The position numbers and the translations under genes were made by a program. Shown piece by piece: positions 8,050-16,700 of a stretch of 64,000 nucleotides of DNA. A model generated the notes under the pieces. That model was given only the letters and a program-made list of their open reading frames with translations. It was not told the origin of the DNA and did no database searches. Location: the NCBI RefSeq assembly GCF_003600895.1, contig NZ_QYRP01000002.1:2852001-2916000 (forward strand). Reading direction: 5' to 3'. How positions within the stretch are numbered: the first letter of the stretch is position 1; each line of letters opens with the position of its first letter. The stretch is from Nocardioides cavernaquae (lineage in GTDB: Bacteria; Actinomycetota; Actinomycetes; Propionibacteriales; Nocardioidaceae).

Positions 8050-8481
8050 ATGGTGACCATCCGCCGCGAGGCGCGTCTTGAAGCTCCCACAGAGCAGGTC
8101 TGGGAGATTGCCTCTCCGCCGTCGGGATGGGCGGACTGGCTCTCGCTCCACGCGAGCTGGCCCAAGGCCCCTCCGACCGAGGTCGCGGTCGGGACGACGT
8201 TCATCGAGAAGGTCGTGCTGCTCAACATCCCGATGCCGATGACGTGGCGCATCACCGAGTTCGCTGCTCCGTCGGCGTTCGCGATGAGCGGCCAGTCCGT
8301 GATGGGTGTCGGCCTCGACATCCGGTTCGAGCTGACGCCCGCCGAGGGAGCCACTGACGTCGTGGTGACTGCCGGCCTGAGCGGCGCGCTGGTCATGGGC
8401 GGGCTGAAGAACGTGGTCCACCAGTACGCCGACACGCACCTCGAGTTGTCACTGGCGAAACTGACAAGTCTGCTGTCCTGA
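8050..8481 (+). CDS. SRPBCC (START-like) family protein
   Basis: A 143-residue protein with the helix-grip fold of polyketide cyclase/dehydrase and lipid-transport proteins. It opens with RREARLEAPTEQVWEI, then alternating strands, a GFVMSG-like turn (AFAMSGQS) and a long C-terminal helix. The start ATG at 8050 follows TAGGAT (8038-8043) by 6 nt. Such proteins bind hydrophobic ligands; no substrate can be assigned. It is divergent from the LysR-like effector-domain gene, suggesting a possible functional pair. Confidence 0.8.
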   Translation: MVTIRREARLEAPTEQVWEIASPPSGWADWLSLHASWPKAPPTEVAVGTTFIEKVVLLNIPMPMTWRITEFAAPSAFAMSGQSVMGVGLDIRFELTPAEGATDVVVTAGLSGALVMGGLKNVVHQYADTHLELSLAKLTSLLS

Positions 8482-8574
8482 GGACCGCCTGCCCGACACG
8501 TCTCACGGCTCGTGGGGTGGGTGGGGCCGATGTGAGGATCAGGCCCCAGCCCTGCTACTGTTTCTCCCGCACTC

Positions 8575-8659
8575 GTCCGAGTGGCGGAATGGCAGACGCG
8601 CTAGCTTGAGGTGCTAGTGTCCTTTAACGGACGTGGGGGTTCAAGTCCCCCCTCGGACA
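8575..8659 (+). tRNA. tRNA-Leu (anticodon GAG)
   Basis: 85-nt class II tRNA. The acceptor stem pairs GTCCGAG (8575-8581) with CTCGGAC (8652-8658), with discriminator A. The anticodon stem CTAGC/GCTAG encloses loop TTGAGGT with anticodon GAG at 8608-8610. The long variable arm has stem GTCC/GGAC, and the T arm is GGGGG-TTCAAGT-CCCCC. CCA is not encoded. A TACTGT box at 8556-8561 is a candidate -10 element. Confidence 0.96.
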
Positions 8660-8664
8660 CTGAG

Positions 8665-8690
8665 AAGGCCCCGGCTCCACGGGGCCTTTT
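8665..8690 (+). terminator. Rho-independent terminator of tRNA-Leu
   Basis: Stem AAGGCCCC (8665-8672) with GGGGCCTT (8681-8688), 8-nt loop, running into TTTT, a few bases after the tRNA. Confidence 0.85.
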
Positions 8691-8707
8691 CTTCATTTCG
8701 GCGCAGG

Positions 8708-9886
8708 TCAGCCGGTGTTGGCGCGGGCTTTGCGGCCGGCGGCCGCGACCGCGCCCATCAGCTCCGCGCGGAGCCCCAGCTCGCCCGTGTGGACCTCGAC
8801 GCCGGCGCCCTCGATCGGCGCGGCGAAGCGCAACATGCCCTCCCGGACAGCGTGGGCCGCCGCCTGGCCGGCGGTGCCGAAGACGCCGCCGACGACGACT
8901 GCTTGCGGGTTGACCCAGTTGCAGAGGTCCGCGAGCGCGCGGCCCAGCGTGCGCCCCGCTTCGCGGAGATACGTCGCGATCTCGGGGTCGGCAGCGCAGC
9001 TGCGCAGCGGGAAGACCGGATCGGTGTCGCTCGAGGCCAGCTCACGGAACCGGGTCTCCATGACATTGGTCGACAGGACGGTCTCGAGGCAGCCCCGGTT
9101 GCCGCAGCGGCACAGGAGGCCGCCGCGTTCGCTGAGCCGGATGTGGCCGATCTCCCCGGCCAGGCCGTTGGCGCCGCGGTGGACCTCGCGGTCCAGGATG
9201 AGGCTGGCGCCGAGACCAGCCGAGACCTTCACGTAGACGAAGTCACGCAGTCCGCGCGCGGCGCCGTAGCGGAGCTCGCCCAGCGCGCCCAGGTCCGCGT
9301 CGTTGGCGAGGGCCACCGGTCGGCCGAGGCGTGCCGCGAGCTCGGCCGCCGGGTCGAGGCCGGCCCAGCCGGCGAGGACCGGGTGGGAATGGGGCCGACC
9401 GGTGCGCAGGTCGAGCGGGGCCGGGAGCCCGGCCGCCACGGTCCGGACGTCGTCGATGGTCCGTCCGTCCTCGACCAGCAGCTCGAGGACCAGGGCCGTG
9501 ACGGCGTCGAAGGCATCCCTGGGCCTGTGGTCGACGTCGAGGGCGCGGCGGCGCTCTCCGAGGACGGTGCCGGCGGTGTCCGCGATCCCGGCGGCGATGT
9601 GGGAGTGGCCGAAGTCGAGGCCCACGACGAGACCGCTGTCCGCCGACGGCCGGAGCACGGCGGCGGGACGTCCGGCACCGGCGCCCTTGCCGCGCGGGGG
9701 CGGCAGCTCCTCGACGACGAGCCGGGCTTCGATCAGGCCCTGCACTGCGTCCGCCACCGCGCTCCGCGAGAGCCCGATGAGCCGGTGGAGCTCCCCGCGG
9801 GTGACGCCATTGGCCTGGCGGATCGCCTCGAGCACCTGGCTCCGGGAACGGCTCATGGCAACCGCGGTGCGTGTGGCGCTCATCAC
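8708..9886 (-). CDS. ROK-family transcriptional regulator
   Basis: Sugar-responsive repressor of 392 residues. The N-terminal winged helix (about residues 14-70: RSQVLEAIRQANGVTRGELHRLIGLSRSAV) is followed by a ROK sugar-binding domain with the phosphate loop LDFGHSHIAAGIAD. It also has the zinc motif CRCGNRGCLET (CxCGxxGCxE). The start is GTG at 9886 or the adjacent ATG at 9883; TAGGCT (9893-9898) is 6 nt before the GTG. It is divergent from polyphosphate glucokinase, with direct repeats in the gap. This suggests that it controls itself and perhaps that gene in response to a sugar or sugar phosphate. Confidence 0.9.
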   Translation of the reverse strand: MMSATRTAVAMSRSRSQVLEAIRQANGVTRGELHRLIGLSRSAVADAVQGLIEARLVVEELPPPRGKGAGAGRPAAVLRPSADSGLVVGLDFGHSHIAAGIADTAGTVLGERRRALDVDHRPRDAFDAVTALVLELLVEDGRTIDDVRTVAAGLPAPLDLRTGRPHSHPVLAGWAGLDPAAELAARLGRPVALANDADLGALGELRYGAARGLRDFVYVKVSAGLGASLILDREVHRGANGLAGEIGHIRLSERGGLLCRCGNRGCLETVLSTNVMETRFRELASSDTDPVFPLRSCAADPEIATYLREAGRTLGRALADLCNWVNPQAVVVGGVFGTAGQAAAHAVREGMLRFAAPIEGAGVEVHTGELGLRAELMGAVAAAGRKARANTG

Positions 9887-9916
9887 GCGAGAAGCCTAGA
9901 CGCCGGCCATCGAATA

Positions 9917-9945
9917 TGTCCTGGCAGCGGACGAATTGTCCTGGC
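9917..9945. promoter_or_regulatory. Putative ROK operator (direct repeat)
   Basis: Two copies of TGTCCTGGC at 9917-9925 and 9937-9945, start-to-start spacing 20 bp (about two helical turns). The imperfect dyad GGACGAATTGTCC lies at 9929-9941. They are located 30 bp upstream of the ROK regulator start and 68 bp upstream of ppgK. Assignment to the ROK protein is inference from position. Confidence 0.45.
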
Positions 9946-10012
9946 GCAACTTCCCGAGCGAGTGCTCGGAGCGGTTGACTGCGGTCCACGAGCCACTGAA
10001 GGAGAGGCAGTC

Positions 10013-10780
10013 ATGACGCACGCAATCGGAGTCGACGTCGGCGGGACGGGCATCAAGGCCTCTGTCGTCGACACCGCGACCGGCGAGCTGCTGGAGATGC
10101 GCCGTCGCCTCGACACGCCGAAGCCGGCGACGCCGGCGGCCGTGCGAGACACGATCGCGGAGCTGGTGAACGGCTTCGGGGTGTCCGCGCCTGTCGGGAT
10201 CGCGCTGCCTGCGATCGTCCGGCACGGGGTCGCGCTCTCGGCGGCGAACATCGATCCTTCCTGGGTGGGGGTCTCGCTGCCCGAGCTCCTCGACGACGCC
10301 CTTCCCGGCCCCGCGGCGTACCTCAACGACGCGGACGCGGCCGGCCTGGCCGAGACGGAGTACGGCGCGGGCCGGGGCCAGCAGGGTCTGGTCCTGACCA
10401 TCACCCTCGGCACCGGCATCGGGGCTGCGATGGTCTACGACGGCACGCTGATCCCGAACGCGGAGTTCGGGCACCTCGAGCTCGACGGTGCCGTCGCCGA
10501 GTCGACGACCAGTGCCCGGGCCAGGGAGATCACGGGGCTCGACTGGGAACCGTGGGCGGCGAAGGTCTCGCGCTACCTGAAGCACCTTGAACGCCTTGTC
10601 AGCCCCGACCTGTTCCTGCTGGGCGGTGGCGTCTCCAGGACACCCGAGCCGTGGTTCCACCTGATCGATGTGGACACGCCGGTCAGGCTGGCCACGCTCA
10701 TCAACAACGCCGGGATCATCGGATCCGCCTACGCAGCGACAGTTGCGCAGGCGGACCCGATCGCCCTCAGCGGGTCGTGA
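10013..10780 (+). CDS. ppgK: Polyphosphate glucokinase
   Basis: Phosphorylates glucose to glucose-6-phosphate using inorganic polyphosphate (and usually ATP) in the cytoplasm. The 255-residue ROK-fold enzyme has the N-terminal phosphate loop GVDVGGTGIKASVVD, the glucose-binding LNDADAAGLAE, the second phosphate motif TLGTGIGAAM, and EFGHLEL. The absence of the CxCGxxGC zinc motif and the NDADAAG signature are typical of actinobacterial PpgK rather than ATP-glucokinase. The ATG at 10013 has AAGGAGAGG upstream. The 3' end overlaps the convergent secreted-protein gene by 14 bp. Confidence 0.92.
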   Translation: MTHAIGVDVGGTGIKASVVDTATGELLEMRRRLDTPKPATPAAVRDTIAELVNGFGVSAPVGIALPAIVRHGVALSAANIDPSWVGVSLPELLDDALPGPAAYLNDADAAGLAETEYGAGRGQQGLVLTITLGTGIGAAMVYDGTLIPNAEFGHLELDGAVAESTTSARAREITGLDWEPWAAKVSRYLKHLERLVSPDLFLLGGGVSRTPEPWFHLIDVDTPVRLATLINNAGIIGSAYAATVAQADPIALSGS

Positions 10781-13679
10781 CCACCTTCACCGTGTAGCTC
10801 GAGCCGCCGGCCCGAAGCTGGATCCGCCAGACCGTGCCCGGCCGGATCGCGGGCGGGATCCGCACGGTGGAGGCGCCGCCCACGAGCGCGCGCCAGGCGG
10901 TGGGCGTTGTGCCGCGGTAGAGACGGGAGATCCGTCCGCTGGTGACCGCCGTGGCCTTCACCTGGTAGGTCGCGCCGCGCTTCAGCTTGAATGCGCCGTC
11001 GACCCAGCGAGCACCCTTCACGGTGAGCGGCAGCGTCCGGTAGCGCGCCGTCGCCGTGGCCACGTTGCCGGCGTTGTCCGTCGCGGTCGCGGTGATGGTG
11101 GTCCACGTGGGGGTCGAGCTCGTGGCGAGCGTGCAGGTCGCCATGCCGGAGAGCGCATCCGTGCCCTCGCAGGTGGGGCGAGGCTTGTTGCCGACGTAGA
11201 GGCGACCGGCGACGACACCGCCGACCGTCACCGCGGGGGCGATGCGGTCGATGTCGATGTCGCTGACCGTCGTGGTCGCCGTGCCGCCACCCAGAGCGGT
11301 CACGGTGCCCGACACGGTCTGGTCCGCGCCACTGGCCTCGAGCACGACCGGCTCCGGGCAGCTGGTGATCGGTGCGCCCGCCGGCGCGCAGGTGAAGGTC
11401 GCGGTGACCGCGGAGCGGTACCAGCCTGAGGGCGCCTGGGTGCCGGTCAGGGCGGCGGTGACGGTCGGGGTGCCGGGAGGCGTGCAGGTGATCGTGCCCG
11501 CGCGCAGCGAGTGGCCGTCGGTGTCACCGTCGTCGGACCACAGCACCTCCTTCGTGCCGTCCACGCAGCCCGCCCGCGGAGCGATCGCCAGGCCCTCGTT
11601 GTTGAGGTTCGGCATGCCCGCCGGGCGGTCGTAGGCCTCTGCCATCACGAACACGCCGCCCTCGAGCTTGAGCAGCGACGTCTGCCCGTCGACGGTGTCG
11701 TCGGCGACCGCCCAGAGGCGGGCCCGCTCGGCATCGAAGTTCACGTCGGCCAGCTTGGGCAGGCCGGTCGAGATCGTGGCGACGAGGGTTGAGGAGTTGT
11801 CCGAGGAGTTCAGCGCGAACGCGTAGAGCTTGCCCGTGTCCTCGACCGCGACGACGTACAGGCCGCCGCCGTGGTTCGGGTACGCCGCGGGGTCGTATGC
11901 CGCGTGGGTGGCCTCGTCGACGAACCCACCCGTCGTGAGGAACGCGTCGGGGACGAAGGCGACACCCTCGAGCCCGAGGTTGGCGCCGATCGGAGGCACG
12001 GGAGAACCGGCCGCCAGGTTGATCGCCGCGGTCACGTCCCACTCGTTCGTGGCCGTCAGCGTGGCCGCGGACGAGGACGGGTCGTAGCGCAGGATCGACA
12101 TCCGGCTGATGCCGCTCGCGCTGTTGTCGCGCTCCGACGCGGCGTACAGGAAGCCGTCAGCGCCGACCGCGATGCCCTCGGTGTCGGGGGCGCCGAGTCC
12201 GTTCGGGAACTTCGGGTCCTTGCCAGCAGACCAGCCGTTGGCGGTGTCGGGGACCCAGGTCGCGCCGTCGCGGACCAGGCGCCACAGCGTGCCGCGCTTG
12301 TTCTGGGATCCCCAGAGGACGTCGAGGCTGTTCGGGTCGAAAGCCAGTCCGCTGAGGTCGGCGGGGAACGTCGTGACCAAGTCGGCGGTGGTGACGGACT
12401 GGCTGCCGGGCCACGGCTGCGTCGCGAGGCCGGGGCACGCGTTGGCCGCTCCCTTGGTCGCGGCGACGGTGGTGACGAAGTCGCCCAGGCCGTCCTTGCA
12501 GCGGCCGTACGTGGTGGTCGCGTGTGCGGTCCAGGCGTAGGTGTCGATCAGTGTCGTCGCGTCCGCGGCGTACAGGCGCACGGCGTCGCCGCTGCCCAGG
12601 CCGAAGCCCAGGTTGTCGATGGCGAGGTGCCCGTGCGCGGGGATGCTGGTCGCCGCTGCGATCGTGTACGGCGATGCGTCGCCGCTGTCCTTGAGGACCC
12701 AGCCGGACACGTCGACAGGTGCGTCGCTGATGTTGACCAGCTCGGCCCAGTCGGGACCGGGAGTCGCGTCACTGGACTCGACCTCGTTCACGCGAACCGG
12801 GCTGCAGGCGTTGGGCAGCCCGCGGGTGGAGACGGTGGTGACCGCGAAGTCACCGGTGCCGCTCGGGCAGCGGCCGTAGGTGGTGGCGGCGTGGCCGACC
12901 CAGCCGTAGGTGTCCACCGTCGTGGTGCCGTCGGGCAGGAGGACGGTGACCGAATCGGTCGCGCCGAGGCCGAAGCCCGGCGTCTGGGCGATCTCGGTGT
13001 AGATGGCGTAGAGGCCACCCGCAGGGATCGTGGTGTTGGCGGGGACGACGACGGGCGTGCTCACGTGCGCGGCGTCTGCGTCGAGGATCTTCCATCCGGA
13101 GATGTCGACCGGGCCCGCGCCGTTGTTGACCAGCTCCAGCCAGTCGGCCACCTTGTCGCCGTTCGACTCGACCTCGTTGACCTTGACCGACTGCCAGGAC
13201 GGGGCGACAGGGCAGTCGTTGACCGCACCCGGTGTCGCCGTGGCGCTCTGCACGAAGGCATCGCCGCAGACGCTGTAGGTCGGGGCGCCGTGGACGGTCC
13301 ACGCCTGGCTGTCGACGGCAGTGCCGTCGGGCTGCTGGATGGTCACCGAGTCCGCGGAGCCCAGGCCGAACCCACCGGTCAGCAGAGCGGTGTCGAACAC
13401 GTGGAACCCACCCGGCGCCACGACGGTCTCGGTGGTGGCGATCACGGCCGGCACGTGGGCCGGATCGGCGTCGATCACCTTCCAGCCGTTGAGGTCGACC
13501 GGCGCGTCGCTGGTGTTGACCAGCTCGACGAAGTCCGGGTTGGGGTTGGTCTTGACCTCGCTGATGCGGATGCCGGGCGAGCCGGCAGCCGATGCGGGCA
13601 GCGCCGATGCGGCGAGTGCGCTGGTGGAGAGGGCGAGAGCAAGACAGGTGGCGAGAGCAGACCGGCCGGTCAGGTGCAT
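10767..13679 (-). CDS. Secreted lamin-tail-domain / beta-propeller protein
   Basis: Extracellular protein of 970 residues. The signal peptide (residues 1-32, ending ASAAG) is followed by three lamin-tail domains, each with the pattern I/VNEVES...DWxELVN...PVDxSGWxxxD...GFGLGxxDxV. Each ends with a Cys-bounded segment (TYGRC...GDF...NAC), probably closed by a disulfide. Next is a region of about 280 residues resembling beta-propellers of the esterase-like phytase/SdiA-regulated type (LSGLAFDPNSLDVLWG, DTEGIAVGADGFLYAASERD, LEGVAF). An Ig-like region with Cys pairs and a basic C-terminal domain follow. The gene has no linked partners. A role in extracellular phosphoester chemistry or surface binding is possible but unproven. 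The start at 13679 follows GAGGA. Confidence 0.8.
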   Translation of the reverse strand: MHLTGRSALATCLALALSTSALAASALPASAAGSPGIRISEVKTNPNPDFVELVNTSDAPVDLNGWKVIDADPAHVPAVIATTETVVAPGGFHVFDTALLTGGFGLGSADSVTIQQPDGTAVDSQAWTVHGAPTYSVCGDAFVQSATATPGAVNDCPVAPSWQSVKVNEVESNGDKVADWLELVNNGAGPVDISGWKILDADAAHVSTPVVVPANTTIPAGGLYAIYTEIAQTPGFGLGATDSVTVLLPDGTTTVDTYGWVGHAATTYGRCPSGTGDFAVTTVSTRGLPNACSPVRVNEVESSDATPGPDWAELVNISDAPVDVSGWVLKDSGDASPYTIAAATSIPAHGHLAIDNLGFGLGSGDAVRLYAADATTLIDTYAWTAHATTTYGRCKDGLGDFVTTVAATKGAANACPGLATQPWPGSQSVTTADLVTTFPADLSGLAFDPNSLDVLWGSQNKRGTLWRLVRDGATWVPDTANGWSAGKDPKFPNGLGAPDTEGIAVGADGFLYAASERDNSASGISRMSILRYDPSSSAATLTATNEWDVTAAINLAAGSPVPPIGANLGLEGVAFVPDAFLTTGGFVDEATHAAYDPAAYPNHGGGLYVVAVEDTGKLYAFALNSSDNSSTLVATISTGLPKLADVNFDAERARLWAVADDTVDGQTSLLKLEGGVFVMAEAYDRPAGMPNLNNEGLAIAPRAGCVDGTKEVLWSDDGDTDGHSLRAGTITCTPPGTPTVTAALTGTQAPSGWYRSAVTATFTCAPAGAPITSCPEPVVLEASGADQTVSGTVTALGGGTATTTVSDIDIDRIAPAVTVGGVVAGRLYVGNKPRPTCEGTDALSGMATCTLATSSTPTWTTITATATDNAGNVATATARYRTLPLTVKGARWVDGAFKLKRGATYQVKATAVTSGRISRLYRGTTPTAWRALVGGASTVRIPPAIRPGTVWRIQLRAGGSSYTVKVVTTR

Positions 13680-13798
13680 GGGGTCCTCGAAGGTCGGAAG
13701 AACGGCACAGGATCCCGAGAGTGCGATGAGGCTCGCAGGCGCGGTCGAACGCACGGTGAACGTGGGGCGACGCTTCGCCCTGATGTCAGGATGGGCGC

Positions 13799-15118
13799 AT
13801 GGATGCCCAGCTGGATGCCCAGCCAACGGCGTACGACCCGGCCGCCGAGGTGGTCGGGCTCTGCCGCGACCTGATCCGGATCGACACCACGAACGACGGC
13901 ACGGGCGACGGGCCGGGCGAGCGCAAGGCCGCGGAGCACGTGGCCACGCTCCTCGACGAGGTCGGCATCGAGTCGACCATCGTCGAGTCACGGCCGGGCC
14001 GGTCCACTCTGGTGGCCCGCATCGGTGACGGCCCGGATCCGTTGCTGATCCACGGCCACCTCGACGTCGTACCTGCCGCTGCCGAGGACTGGACCCTGCA
14101 CCCGTTCTCCGGCGAGATCTCCGACGGATACCTGTGGGGCCGCGGGGCCGTGGACATGAAGGACTTCGACGCGATGGCGCTCTCGGTCATCCGTGCCCGT
14201 GCTCGTGCTGGACAGCTGCCGAAGCGCCCGATCGTCCTCGCGTTCACGGCCGACGAGGAGGCCGGCGGCCACCTGGGCGCGGAGTGGCTGGTCAACGAGC
14301 GGCCCGACCTCGTGGAGGGGTGCACCGAGGCTGTCGGTGAGGTCGGCGGTTTCAGCACGACGGTTCGCGGTCGCCGTGTCTACCTGATCGAGGCGGCCGA
14401 GAAGGGCATGGCGTGGATGCGCCTGACCGCCCGGGGGCGCGCCGGTCACGGTTCGATGATCAACCACGACAACGCGGTGACTGCGCTGGCCGGCGCGGTC
14501 GCACGCATCGGAGCGCACCAGTGGCCGGTGCGGCTCACGCCGACCATGGAGGTGCTGCTCGCCAGTGTCGCGGAGCTGGCCGGCACGACCGCGACCCCGG
14601 ACAATGCTGAGGCGCTCATCGAGGAGTTCGGGGGAGCGGCTCGCATGCTCGGCGCCGTCATCCGCAACACCGCGAACCCGACGATGCTCGGAGCCGGCTA
14701 CAAGGTCAACGTGGTGCCGTCCGACGCGACTGCCCACATCGACGGGCGATTCCTCCCCGGTTACGAGGACGAGTTCTTCCGCACACTGGCCGAGCTCTGT
14801 GGTGAGGACGTGACCTGGGACTTCGTCTCGCACCAGCAGCCGTGGGAGGTGTCCTACGACGGACCGCTAGTCGACGTGATGACCCGGTCGATCCTGGCCG
14901 AGGATCCCGAGGCCCTCGTCGCGCCGTACACGATGAGTGGCGGCACGGACGCCAAGCACTTCCGCAAGCTGGGCATGCGCTGCTACGGGTTCGCGCCCCT
15001 GCGCCTGCCCGCCGACCTGGACTTCACAGCACTCTTCCACGGCGTCGACGAGCGAGTGCCGGTGGACGGGCTCGAGTTCGGCGCCCGGGTCTTCGACCGG
15101 TTCCTCGACGAGGCCTGA
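13799..15118 (+). CDS. M20-family metallopeptidase
   Basis: Zinc-dependent amidohydrolase/peptidase of 439 residues, probably cytoplasmic. The metal and catalytic residues are visible: His87 in LLIHGHLDVV, bridging Asp119 in WGRGAVDMKD, and the Glu153-Glu154 pair in FTADEEAGG. The dimerisation lid begins at TARGRAGHGSMI, and the last metal ligand lies near ALFHGVDERVP. This is the DapE/ArgE/CPG2 layout, and close relatives are annotated only as M20/M25/M40 hydrolases. The start follows CAGGAT (13787-13792) by 6 nt. An in-frame ATG 12 nt later is an alternative. Confidence 0.9.
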   Translation: MDAQLDAQPTAYDPAAEVVGLCRDLIRIDTTNDGTGDGPGERKAAEHVATLLDEVGIESTIVESRPGRSTLVARIGDGPDPLLIHGHLDVVPAAAEDWTLHPFSGEISDGYLWGRGAVDMKDFDAMALSVIRARARAGQLPKRPIVLAFTADEEAGGHLGAEWLVNERPDLVEGCTEAVGEVGGFSTTVRGRRVYLIEAAEKGMAWMRLTARGRAGHGSMINHDNAVTALAGAVARIGAHQWPVRLTPTMEVLLASVAELAGTTATPDNAEALIEEFGGAARMLGAVIRNTANPTMLGAGYKVNVVPSDATAHIDGRFLPGYEDEFFRTLAELCGEDVTWDFVSHQQPWEVSYDGPLVDVMTRSILAEDPEALVAPYTMSGGTDAKHFRKLGMRCYGFAPLRLPADLDFTALFHGVDERVPVDGLEFGARVFDRFLDEA

Positions 15119-15132
15119 TCCGAACTGCGCCG

Positions 15133-15366
15133 TCAGGCGACGTAGTAGAACTGCGGCCGCACCTGGCGGATGATCTTGCGGCGTACGACGACGCGGTGTG
15201 TCCCGTCCGGGGTGATGCGGACGCGGGCAAGCTCCCACCCGCCGTTCTCGGCGAGGTCCACGAGGAACCGGGTGACCAGGTTGCGACTCATGCCGCGCGG
15301 GAGCAGGTGATCATCGAATTCCCATTCGACGTTTCGCTGAAGTGCCCTCCGCGTGGCTGCCGACAT
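15133..15366 (-). CDS. DUF5703 family protein
   Basis: Small basic protein of 77 residues, unknown function, found widely in actinobacteria. The segments VEWEFDDHLLPRGMSRN, GGWELARVRITPDGTHR and the closing VVVRRKIIRQ match the family as I remember it. It lies 4 bp after the stop codon of the aldo/keto reductase and is probably co-transcribed with it. GGAGAG upstream serves as ribosome-binding site. Confidence 0.8.
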   Translation of the reverse strand: MSAATRRALQRNVEWEFDDHLLPRGMSRNLVTRFLVDLAENGGWELARVRITPDGTHRVVVRRKIIRQVRPQFYYVA

Positions 15367-15370
15367 CTGC

Positions 15371-16321
15371 TCACTCTCCTCCGGAAACGTCGTCCAGTGC
15401 GTCGATGATCTCGGGGGGCAGCTCCAGCTCGTCGATGCTGAGCGCTGCCTTCAATTGTGCCGCGGTGCGGGCGCCGACGATGGGCGCGGTGACACCCGGA
15501 CGGTCGCGGACCCAGGTGAGGGCGACCTCGACGGTGTTCCAGCCGAGGCCCTCGGCGGCACGCGCCACCGACTCGACGATCCGCTGCGAGCGGTCGTTGA
15601 GGTAGGCACCGACGAAGCCCGAGAAATGGGGAGAGGCAGCGCGGGAGTCCGAAGGAGTGCCGCTGCGGTACTTGCCGGTGAGCACGCCACGGCCCAGGGG
15701 TGACCAGGGAAGAACGCCCAGGCCCATGGCCTGGGCGGCCGGGATGACCTCCGCCTCCACGGCGCGGTTGAGCAAGGAGTACTCGACCTGGGTGGAGGCC
15801 AGGACGGCCCGGCCGGGCACCGCGCGCTGCCAGGTCGCGGCCTGCGCGCTCTGCCAGCCGGAGTAGTTGGACACGCCCACGTAGGACGCGCGACCCGTGC
15901 TGATCGCGTAGTCGAGCGCGGAGAGCGTCTCCTCGAGCGGGGTGCCGTCAACCCAGGTGTGCACCTGCCACAGGTCGACGTGGTCGACGCCGAGCCGACG
16001 CAGCGAGCCGTCGAGCTCGGTGATCAGCCGTCCGCGGGACACATTGGTCTCGCGCTCGCCGCGGCGACGGGAGATGCCCGCCTTCGTCGCGATGACGATG
16101 TCGTCACGGTCCACGACGTCGCCGAGGAGCGAGCCGATCAGCTCCTCCGAGGCCCCGTCGCCGTAGCCCGCGGCAGTGTCGAGCAGCGTGCCCCCGGCCT
16201 CGACGAAGGCCCGGAGCTGGTCACGGGCTTCGTGCTCGTCGGTGTCACGACCCCAGGTGAGCGTGCCCAGGCCCAGGCTCGAGACCTGGAGACCTGTGGA
16301 GCCCAACGTGCGCTGCTGCAT
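15371..16321 (-). CDS. Aldo/keto reductase
   Basis: NADPH-dependent oxidoreductase with a TIM-barrel fold, 316 residues. It has the family's catalytic tetrad context (DTAAGYGDGASEELIG with Asp/Tyr, ATKAG with Lys, DLWQVHTW with His) and the cofactor segment WSPLGRGVLTGKY. It ends with the Ser/Arg-type cofactor-binding part PIVGARTAAQL. The ATG at 16321 is supported by TACCGT (16328-16333) at 6 nt; a GTG 21 nt upstream would overlap that box. It resembles the voltage-gated potassium channel beta-subunit-like or YdbC/Tas group; the substrate is unknown. It is probably co-transcribed with the DUF5703 gene. Confidence 0.9.
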   Translation of the reverse strand: MQQRTLGSTGLQVSSLGLGTLTWGRDTDEHEARDQLRAFVEAGGTLLDTAAGYGDGASEELIGSLLGDVVDRDDIVIATKAGISRRRGERETNVSRGRLITELDGSLRRLGVDHVDLWQVHTWVDGTPLEETLSALDYAISTGRASYVGVSNYSGWQSAQAATWQRAVPGRAVLASTQVEYSLLNRAVEAEVIPAAQAMGLGVLPWSPLGRGVLTGKYRSGTPSDSRAASPHFSGFVGAYLNDRSQRIVESVARAAEGLGWNTVEVALTWVRDRPGVTAPIVGARTAAQLKAALSIDELELPPEIIDALDDVSGGE

Positions 16322-16446
16322 GCGCCAACGGTAGCCAGCCACGGCGTGTCACGCGGGGAGAACGCGCCGGATCGGGGATGAGGCGTTCTCCACAGGCTTT
16401 CCTCCTCCCCGCGCGCCCCAGCGTGGCCGCGGCGTACGTTCGGGGC

Positions 16447-16632
16447 ATGGCTGCCACCCGAGACCTGGTCGAAGCCGTGGCCTTCGAGCGCCGTCGGCGT
16501 CTCCGGGCCTTCGTGTCGGGGGACCCCGCGCCCCGGCTCGAGGACCTGCCGCGTCCGGGTCGTTCTCTTGCGTCCGGGGCTGCCGTGGCCGTCCTGGGGT
16601 GTGCAGCGGCTGTGGTGAAGCAGTTCTTCTGA
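16447..16632 (+). CDS. Mini-protein resembling the N-terminus of type VII secretion EccB
   Basis: 61-residue protein MAATRDLVEAVAFERRRRL..., then FVSGD, a PGR segment and one hydrophobic helix (ASGAAVAVLGCAAAVVKQFF). This cytosolic-tail-plus-one-membrane-helix layout closely resembles the first 60 residues of actinobacterial EccB proteins, but the large extracytoplasmic domain is absent. It is expressed from a TACGTT box (16435-16440) 6 nt before the ATG, so it looks like a maintained small gene rather than debris. It could be a stand-alone membrane adaptor or a remnant. No other type VII secretion gene is in the window. Confidence 0.6.
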   Translation: MAATRDLVEAVAFERRRRLRAFVSGDPAPRLEDLPRPGRSLASGAAVAVLGCAAAVVKQFF

Positions 16633-16700
16633 GCTGCGGCGCGTGAGCTCCGGCGCGCCCGGTGCCTCGCGCGGCGGGCGCGGCTCGTAGGCTTCTGCGC

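Noticed and set aside
11871..13874. Plus-strand 667-codon frame opposite the secreted lamin-tail protein
   Set aside because: Arg/Gly/Val-rich shadow without recognisable domains; the minus strand has a signal peptide and repeated domains.
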